A model generated the notes under the pieces. That model did not search any database. It was not told the DNA's origin and worked only from the letters and a program-made list of their open reading frames with translations. Shown here one piece after another: positions 57,488-64,000 of a stretch of DNA of 64,000 bases. The position numbers and the translations under genes were made by a program. The stretch is taken from NCBI GenBank assembly GCA_036867785.1, contig CP145415.1, forward strand, positions 620,001-684,000. The letters run 5' to 3'. Each line of letters opens with the position of its first letter. The stretch's first letter is position 1. Source of the DNA: Plasmodiophora brassicae (lineage: Eukaryota > Endomyxa: Phytomyxea > Phytomyxea > Plasmodiophorida).

Positions 57488-58273
57488 ATGCGAACCGTTA
57501 TCGGCGTCATCGTTGCCGTGCTGTACGCGGTCGCCTGCTCGGCAGCGCTATCACCGGCGACCGAATGCGACCAGCACTTCTCGTACATTCGGGCGCAAGC
57601 AACGTACCGCGAGGCGAGCCTGAACAGCACGTCCTGGACGACGCGTACGATGGCATACGTTTACCGGAACTGGTTCCTGACCTATCGCGCCTGGTGGTAC
57701 TTACATCTCGCGTGTGCTCGCCGAGTCCCTCGCCCGATCGTGGACGCCCTGAACCGAGTCGCAGAGAACGCCGCCATTCCAGGGGTTGATCACAACCTTC
57801 TTCACGGGTTCAAGTACGTCGACAGCCAGTTCGACGGCACCCTGACGAAGAACACGACGACCCGATTGGAAACGGCGTTGAAAGTGCTGGCGGTGTCCGA
57901 GCGCCTCGCGGAGCACCTCCCCATCCAGATCAGGGAGTCGCAGACCGGCGAGTCGTTGTTCCAGCTGTTCGGCATCATCGACCAGCTCGTCTACATCGAC
58001 AGGTCGATCGAGAACAGCATCCGGGCCGGGCACGTCACCTGCCTGGACAACGAGACGCTCGCCGAGATCCGCGAGCACTATCATCGCGCACAGCACTTCC
58101 ACGAAGCGCATGGCCCGGAGGCCTTTGGCCACCTGCTTCTATCCGTTTCCAAGGCCCTGGACGCCCCGTTGGCAACCGCGAACGCCACTCTCCAGGAAGC
58201 CTTCAACCTGATTCAGGCCACGATCGACGCCATAGAGTACACGCAGCAGCTGTTCTGCTTCAAGGCCTGGTAA
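57488..58273 (+). CDS. Secreted helical protein, unknown
   Basis: Intronless, 261 residues, ATG at 57488. Residues 1-20 (MRTVIGVIVAVLYAVACSAA) are a classic signal peptide. The mature chain has few cysteines, several NxS/T sites (NSTS, NTTT, NATL) and long amphipathic helices (ALKVLAVSERLAEHLPIQIR, LFQLFGIIDQLVYIDRSIEN). No membrane segment or GPI tail. No family recognised. In a parasite such a protein would be a candidate effector, but nothing in the sequence shows that. Confidence 0.7.
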   Translation: MRTVIGVIVAVLYAVACSAALSPATECDQHFSYIRAQATYREASLNSTSWTTRTMAYVYRNWFLTYRAWWYLHLACARRVPRPIVDALNRVAENAAIPGVDHNLLHGFKYVDSQFDGTLTKNTTTRLETALKVLAVSERLAEHLPIQIRESQTGESLFQLFGIIDQLVYIDRSIENSIRAGHVTCLDNETLAEIREHYHRAQHFHEAHGPEAFGHLLLSVSKALDAPLATANATLQEAFNLIQATIDAIEYTQQLFCFKAW

Positions 58274-58555
58274 TCGGGCATATAAACTGAAACAGTCCGC
58301 GGCAGACGGGCGTGAGGCGACGACTGCTCCCATGGGCCCATCTCCGGTGCAGCTCCGCAGTCAGAGGCGCAGGATCGGTTCACCCCCCCGGACCGAAGCA
58401 GAGCAGCTCGTGGTCCGCGACTTGTCTGCCGACCGCAACTTGTTTCACAACCGGAACACCAGCAGCGTCACGGCCGGGGCCAAATTCCCGAAATAGGATT
58501 CGGGGCGTGGGCGAGTCGGCGACCCGCTGCGGGCACTCGCACAGGTTCGCGCCAG

Positions 58556-58816
58556 ATGGCGGACGAGGCGAAAGCGATCTCGCAGCGTCACCAGAAGTGG
58601 ATCGTGGACCTGCTTCGGGACAAGGGCGGGTCGTGCTCGTACGAGGACGTGGTCGTCGCCGGCGAAGCGCACCACTGCGACACGGTCGGCGCCATGCTGA
58701 AGATCCTGAAATCGCACAAGGTCATCGACTACAAGCAACCGTTCCTCATGTACCCGATGCACAAAGCCGACACGATCACGCTGCTGAACGCCTCGTTCAA
58801 CCCTCTGCAATCGTAA
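58556..58816 (+). CDS. Costars-domain-like small protein
   Basis: Intronless, 86 residues, ATG at 58556. The sequence TVGAMLKILKSHKVIDYKQP followed by LMYPMHKADTITLLNASF has the pattern of the Costars/ABRACL family (short winged-helix fold, typically about 80 residues, LVGTLKxAKRxKIVxYxGELL...). Costars proteins promote actin and cell motility in Dictyostelium and mammals. The match is moderate: the N-terminal part (RHQKWIVDLLRDKGGSCSYE) diverges. It lies between a secreted orphan and the SANT gene, 27 bp from the latter's stop. Confidence 0.55.
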   Translation: MADEAKAISQRHQKWIVDLLRDKGGSCSYEDVVVAGEAHHCDTVGAMLKILKSHKVIDYKQPFLMYPMHKADTITLLNASFNPLQS

Positions 58817-58843
58817 ACCTCTACATACCGGATACGTTAATTA

Positions 58844-59909
58844 TTATTGTTCAGACGGGGCCCGCTGCCTAAGCGGCCGCTTCCGGCTGACCGGCGACGA
58901 CGTCGAGTCGTCGGATCGGTTCTGCTGCTGGACCTTACGGACGTGAACGTTCTTGATCGGCTCCCTGAATATCGACGGGTCCTGCTTCAGCAGGCTGTAC
59001 CATTTATGCTCCAGGCTCTTCGCCGTGCGACCCTTCCAGTCGTACTTCTCGCAGGCGTGTATGGGCACCCAGGCGCGCCCGAACGTCTCCACCGCCTCCA
59101 GCAGGTCCCGTGTCTCCTTCTCGGTCCACTTCAGGCTGCCTCCGCTTTGCCGTCCATCCTCCGACGCTCCGCTGCTGATTGCCCCCGGGCTCAACGTCCT
59201 CTGCCGCTTCCTGTCCCGACTCCTGTACGGGGACGGTGACGGCGACAACGGCAGCGAGAGTGGCATCGGCAGAACGGTCGGTGTAGGCCTGCGAGCGACG
59301 ACGACAGGTTCGGGAACGTGCGTGTCATCGGAGGAACCGTCATCACCTGGAGGACCGTTGTGCATCCGAAAGACGACGTAGGTGAAGTTCGGGACGCAGC
59401 AGGAGGCCTGCAGGCGCGCATAGGTGCCCGGGTCGTACGACGCGACGTCGACCTGGCACTGCCGGTCCAGAGACCGGACGGCGCACCACCCGGACAGCAT
59501 GCCCGGCGACCGGTCCAGCTCGCGGCACAGGCCCGTCGGGGTCGGCGCATCGCCCGACGATTCCACAACCCTGGCGATGACGCGCAGGAACGCGTCCAGG
59601 CCCGACTCGGTCATATCGTGGTCGACCAACGTCACCGTGAACGGCCCCGTTGACGTCCAGAGCTCGATGACGTTCCCGGCGCCGTCCATCGCGGGGAACG
59701 ATCTCGGGATCTCCCCGTCGGAGCGTTCCACTGTCCCGACCCCTGGGCCTAGTACTACAAAGGCACGGTGGTACCAGTGTACAGACACTGATCTGTCGCG
59801 TGTACGTACGGCTCCACGACGCGGCCGTGCTGGCCGGCCCCACTACTACTCGACACAGCGGGACGGGTTGCGCCGTCCTCCAACGGCAGTTCGCGCGCGC
59901 TTCCTTCAT
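58844..59909 (-). CDS. SANT/Myb-domain protein
   Basis: Two exons on the minus strand, 59909-59810 and 59730-58844, with a 79-nt intron, the longest in the window; 328 residues. Residues about 230-285 form one SANT/Myb repeat: LKWTEKETRDLLEAVETFGR, AWVPIHACEKYDWKGRTAKS and LEHKWYSLLKQD, keeping the three regularly spaced Trp-type residues. Before it is a low-complexity Pro/Ser/Arg stretch. The N-terminal 150 residues contain a possible beta-rich domain (VIELWTSTGPFTVTLVDHD). Single-repeat SANT proteins bind telomeric DNA or histone tails; the target here is unknown. The first exon is supported by phase only; an alternative start is the ATG at 59689. Confidence 0.7.
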
Positions 59910-59961
59910 CGACCGCGTCCTGTATTCGGGGTTAGGAGGCGGGCGGCGGCGGGATGCGTTA

Positions 59962-61161
59962 TTAGACGGCCGGGTTCCGGTGCAGGTACGGGAGCATCGA
60001 GACGTGCGTGCCGACCTTTTCCTGCTGTGTGCGACCGATGGCCCCGGCGTCGATGTCCACTATCTGTGGCCTGGGCAGCTCCTCGTAGGTGATGTCCCGC
60101 GGTTCCGTCGTCGTCGTTACGAACGACGGCGACGTGTTCCCGCCTGCTTTGGACGATGCCGACTCCATGGCCTGCCGGAACGACGACTTGGAGTGCACGG
60201 TCCGGATCGACGGCACGTCGACGCGGGACTCGTTGATCAGCTTGCTGATCGCTTCGTCACTCGCCTCGTCGCCATCATCATCGACATCGCCACCATCAGG
60301 TTCGTTGTCGTTCTCCCTGTGCTGGATCAAGTGATCGATAGGCCCGATCGGACTCTGATCAGGTTGCCCGTCCTGAATCGCCTGCCGCCTCGACTTGGCC
60401 GCTTCAGTATCAGCAGAGAAATCGTGACCAGCCAGAAGGGTAACCCGGTCCTTGACGCTTCTCACTAAGTCCTGGATCTCGACGTCGGCCAGGTACTTTG
60501 AAATGTCGAGCGATGCCGCGAAATCGATGAGCTCCTGGATCTGCTGACGTTGGGCGGCCGCGCCTTCCTCCTCCGTCATCGACCAGGCGGGTTTACTGCT
60601 CTGCGACGACGCTCGCGCCTTCTCTTCGGCGTCCTTCCTGAGTTTCCACAGCGGCGCCGAGAACAGCATGCTCGCCTCGCGTTCTGTCAGTGCCGAGGCA
60701 CTGCCTTTGACCGCCTCACAGATCCGTCTGCGAACGAAAGCCGCCCTGATGCATGCAAGTCAGCAAAGGACGCGTTTCGTACAGGGATAGTCTGAGTGGT
60801 ACCGCTCTTTGAAGTTGCGCATGCGTTCGTCCTGCTGGGCTTGTTCAGCGAGCCTGTGTTCGGTGTATTGCTGCCGTTCGTTCTTCAAATCGTCTAGCCA
60901 CTTGCGATGCTTCTTGATGGCGGGCGGCGTCACCGTAATGCGTTTCTTGCGGAGGAAGGCACCCGGGCGTCGAACAGGCGGGTATCCAACCCGTTCCGAT
61001 AGATGCCCGCCAGAAACAAACGGCGGTTTACGACCCGGTTGCGCTGCCAGGCCTGTCGGCGGCCGCATCGACAGCATCACGCCCTTGTAAATGATGTGGC
61101 TATTGCTGGCCGCTGAAGGGACCCGCACAGGCGGGTCCGACAGCAGCGCTTCGTTCGACAT
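59962..61161 (-). CDS. Conserved-looking coiled-coil protein, unknown
   Basis: Two exons on the minus strand, 61161-60803 and 60745-59962, with a 57-nt intron; 380 residues; ATG at 61161 (MSNEALLSDPPVRV). The N-terminal region is basic with FLRKKRITVTPPAIKKHRKW followed by a charged helix (LDDLKNERQQYTEHRLAEQA) and, across the intron, FKER/AAFVRRRICEAVKG, then SMLFSAPLWKLRKDAEEKAR. The C-terminal half is acidic and disordered. The pattern resembles coiled-coil proteins of centrosome or cilium, but I cannot name a family. It ends 53 bp upstream of the SANT gene start on the same strand. Confidence 0.6.
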
Positions 61162-61313
61162 GCCGCCGCCTCTCAACTGGTACACTACGACGACCCACTC
61201 GAATATGATATCCTCGATCGCCTAACCCCGAGGCGAAGCAGGTCCGTTCTCATAGCAGACGAAACTCCAGCGTTTAGGGCAGCTGCAAGCGAATGCGACA
61301 CGATGTACCATCA

Positions 61314-61494
61314 GCACACTAAGCACTATCAGGCGAAACTATTTGGCAAGATGATGCTTAGCGCACTGATGTACACCATGGCGTATTCTCTGACAAAGGT
61401 GACGTCCGTCAAGACTGGAATCTTTCAAAATGAGATCAAGCTCCGTCCTCATTGCCGACGAAGTTCCGCCTCGCCTGATAGTGCTTAGTGCACG
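61314..61494. repeat. Inverted repeat 1 of 3 (about 25-bp arms)
   Basis: Arms 61314-61338 and 61470-61494, containing 'actaagcactatcaggcga' and its reverse complement; spacer about 130 bp. Confidence 0.8.
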
Positions 61495-61514
61495 TACAAT
61501 CGATGACGTTCACC

Positions 61515-61678
61515 TGGAGGAACAGGAATCCGTATGCGTTCATGTTCACTCCACCGTCTACTTGCACGGCGTCGTTGTACATATTACAAGCTGACCGAGT
61601 AGGGGCTAGTGTGTACATCGACGTGCTGCAAGTAGACCGTGACGCGAAAATGAACGCGTACGGGTTCCTGTTCCTCGC
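61515..61678. repeat. Inverted repeat 2 of 3 (about 68-bp arms)
   Basis: Arms 61515-61582 and 61611-61678 with a 28-bp loop; roughly 80 percent identical. Both arms read NRNPYAF / NAYGFLF-like peptides on opposite strands, showing they are the same sequence inverted. Confidence 0.8.
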
Positions 61679-61729
61679 GGTTTCATCGGTGCTGCCGTCA
61701 TCAACGACCATCTCACACTCCGACAGCTC

Positions 61730-62024
61730 GTTACGTTCGCCAGCTGAACAGCGCAACCGGAGGAGAATTGGTCCAAACCAGTCATGGATGCCGTTGCGGT
61801 ATTCAGAGTACTAGCGCCTTTAGTATTCTCATCGACACCTTCGTTGCTGCGAGGAGCCTCTAGTACTGTCGATGAGGACCTCTACTACAAGCGCCTTTAT
61901 TGCCCAAATACATTCTCAAAGCGAGTTGCCGAGATAGTTCCGGGTGCGTTTATACCGCAACAGCATCCATGACTGGTTTGGACCAATTCTCCTCCGGTTG
62001 CGCTGTTCAGCTTGCGAACGTAAC
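61730..62024. repeat. Inverted repeat 3 of 3 (about 72-bp arms)
   Basis: Arms 61730-61801 and 61953-62024, nearly identical (about two mismatches seen), spacer about 150 bp. The spacer has its own short palindromic words around 'ctcatcgaca' / 'tgtcgatgag'. Confidence 0.9.
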
Positions 62025-62851
62025 AGCGTTCCGCCGTATACCGAGACTAGGACGTATATCCAACCATCCGGTTTTCATCACCACTATCGTCGCTTCAGCC
62101 TCCAGCACCAGCAGGCAGACCCCGTCGTTAGAAGCGCTGAGTACACCTGACTCGCCAACTGACTAGGTCTCGGAACATGCATTCGGGGATGAGAGGCGCA
62201 TAATGGAATGTCAAAAAGGAGAGCCGTTTGATCTCACTTGCCATGTCAGATAGGAGTTATCAAACAGATGAGTACAGGGAGCGCCCAGTGGCTGTCAAGA
62301 GGGGGCACAGCTTATGTATATAGTGATCGAATATCCAATCGATGCGCAACGCCCCGCTTTTGTCAAGCAGCAATAATGCAGGAGAAACCAGGGGACCCCA
62401 ACGTCTCCCAGGACACTTTGACCCGTTCCTGAATGCCAGCGTGTCACCTGCAGGGCGATCCTTCAACAAAATCGCTCTCCTGGCGACGTGCCGTCAACTA
62501 CTGCTCTTGGACAGACGCTGGTGTTGCGGAAGGCAGAAATGGGCTTGGGTAACGTCGCAATATCGCGATCAGGGGTTTAGGTATCGGAATTAATTCGACT
62601 GATCGACAAGCAGCAAACGGAACTCACCGGCACGCTGCTGGATGTCACCGCTGTCGTCGGAGACAACCTTCGATCGACGATCCGTGAGGGTCCCTGGAAG
62701 ATGTCGCATGGCGGCAGAGGAAGTTGCGGTAACGTGGCGGCGTCGAGAGGCCACTATACCGCGGACGCCGCAGAGCTGCACTGCACCTACCGTACTTGGC
62801 CCCGTGCCGTGGGGGGCCCCGTGGCACAGCTGGGCAGCCCGCAAGCGCGGC

Positions 62852-64000
62852 ATGATGATGCTGCTGGCACGGCGTCTGGCGGTGGTGTCGGCAAGGCGGA
62901 CCTGGGCCCCGCTGGCCAGGGCGGCACGCGTCCGCCTGCCGGGGACGCCGTCGTGGCTGTCGGGTTCGTCGGCGTCGTTCGCGTCGGTGCCGCGGTTCGA
63001 CGAGGAGGAAGAGGACGAGTTCGACGATGATGATGAGGAGGAAGAGGAGTTTTCATCTGTCGAATCTGACGATGATGACGATATCGATGAGGCCGACGAC
63101 GACGATACGGACGGGGACGATAACGACGACGATGTTGACGATGACTTTGATGGAGATCATGCTGCATCCGGCGATGAGGATGACTGGGCGATGATGTCCG
63201 ACGAAGATGCGGCGTCTTCTGTGGAATCGTTAGATGTCAACCAAGCATCTGCTGAAGCTGCCGAAGCTGGCGTGACAGGGATTGCCGGAAACGAGAAGAA
63301 GAAGGAGTTCGTGCTACGCAAGGCACCGAAAGGAATGCGGCTGAAAGCAAAGTTCTATGTGCCGGTACGTCAGAGCTTACATCGTGCCTGAACCGTCTGT
63401 AACCTTTACGAGCAGGGCAAGTCTGTCGGGTCGCAATGCTACGGATGCGGTGGTATCATCGCGAAAGGGTCCGACGCTAATCGGTCAGAGATCGTTGCCG
63501 TCAGCAAATCACAGTATAGAAAGGGCATAAAACGATACGCGCTGTGCAATCGCTGTCGGAAGCTCCACAAGGCTGAAGAAGATGGTGATCCGGAGGAGGC
63601 CCCGATTGCACCTAAGCGGATCGTCGACGTCGAGGTGTTTAAGAGAGAGGCTGCAAAGGTCTGAGTATCACGGAACACGTTAACAACATCGGCGTCCTCT
63701 TACTGACGTTACGTTTGACAGATTAAAAACTCTCCAGCGTGGGTGATCCACGTCGTTGACGGTACCGATATTGACGGGTCATTGATTCGAGGCGTCCGGA
63801 CGTTTGTGGGGAAGAATCCTATAGTGCTGGCCGTCACCAAGTGCGACCTTCTTCCTGAGGATATATCTGACGAAGCAACCCATTACCGCATCAAGAAATT
63901 CATCGAAGAGCGCGCTAAGCAAAAGCAGGTCAACGTTCACGAAATCTTCTTGATGTCGGCTCTGCGAAACAGTGGCGTTGCCCCGCTTGTCAACTATATC
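62852..64000 (+). CDS. NOA1/YqeH-type circularly permuted GTPase (5' part)
   Basis: Three exons seen, 62852-63364, 63413-63658 and 63722 onward past the window edge; introns 48 and 63 nt. The ATG at 62852 opens a mitochondrial presequence (MMMLLARRLAVVSARRTWAP). An acidic Asp/Glu-rich insert of about 90 residues follows, unusual for the family. Then comes the YqeH zinc finger (CYGCGG ... YALCNRCRKL) and the permuted GTPase start: PAWVIHVVDGTDIDGSLIRG (G3-like) and IVLAVTKCDLLPEDI (G4) before G1, as expected for circular permutation. These GTPases assist assembly of the small mitochondrial or plastid ribosomal subunit. G1 and the C-terminal domain lie beyond 64000. Confidence 0.88.

Larger units (their letters stand above)
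61162..62851. other. Gene-free 1.7-kb gap filled with inverted repeats
   Basis: No frame here has a domain or coherent splice structure. Three successive inverted duplications occupy 61314-62024 (listed separately). From 62030 to 62600 nothing is recognisable; 62600-62851 should hold the promoter of the NOA1-like gene. Confidence 0.6.

Noticed and set aside
57195-57623. Plus-strand frame with a signal-peptide-like start (MVRCRQTAALLLILG)
   Set aside because: Becomes Arg/Ser-rich low-complexity soon after the start and runs through the start of the next gene; the minus strand gives a better spliced frame, though I keep low confidence in both.

Overview
This window is nuclear DNA of a small-genome eukaryote, not a prokaryote. 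The main evidence is splicing. I could assign about 90 spliceosomal introns (GT..AG, one possible GC..AG) by requiring that reading frame and phase close on both sides. They run from 29 to 79 nt, mostly 50-62 nt. Genes are packed on both strands with gaps often under 200 bp. The gene set shows a flagellated, peroxisome-bearing, mitochondriate protist: CFAP58 (cilium), PEX1 (peroxisome), MRPL21, mitochondrial enoyl-thioester reductase and a NOA1/YqeH-type GTPase (mitochondrion), exocyst SEC5 and BRF1. GC-rich coding sequence, short introns, flagellar genes and secreted unknowns would fit a zoosporic protist such as a plasmodiophorid-like rhizarian. That lineage is inference only; nothing in the window proves it.

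Layout. 0.4-2.4 kb: a mitochondrial-type TPR gene (minus). 3-9.6 kb: DYRK-family kinase, MRPL21, LYAR zinc-finger protein, MECR-like reductase and a 2OG-oxygenase-like protein. 9.6-10.8 kb: no gene, an inverted duplication. 10.8-20.8 kb: a TMCO3/KEF-type K+/H+ antiporter and PEX1 sharing a 37-bp divergent promoter, then a mucin-like secreted protein, RBMX2/Ist3 and BRF1. 20.8-25.7 kb: an accessory patch with two decayed hAT-type DNA transposons, a GPI-anchored TolB-like propeller and a possible transposase remnant. 25.7-37 kb: an unknown membrane-anchored protein, a TPR protein, a 1259-residue repeat-built coiled coil, TrhO/TSTD2-type rhodanese, maleylacetoacetate isomerase and CFAP58. 37-45 kb: a gene-poor patch with two large snap-back inverted duplications, several orphan genes and a LicD/fukutin-like protein that has lost its acidic motif. 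45-61 kb: SEC5, a CBM/E-set protein, an eight-finger C2H2 protein, an Rtt106-like histone chaperone, a CDK10/11-type kinase, a secreted orphan, a Costars-like protein, a SANT/Myb protein and a coiled-coil protein. 61.2-62.8 kb: three consecutive snap-back repeats. 62.85 kb to the end: a NOA1/YqeH GTPase cut by the window edge.

How the genes work together. Most are unrelated housekeeping genes. Transcription (BRF1, CDK, histone chaperone, zinc-finger and SANT factors), splicing (RBMX2) and mitochondrial translation or lipoate-type metabolism (MRPL21, NOA1, MECR) are represented. The unusual part is the intergenic DNA: six separate inverted duplications with short spacers, each able to fold as a long hairpin, lie in the gene-poor gaps.
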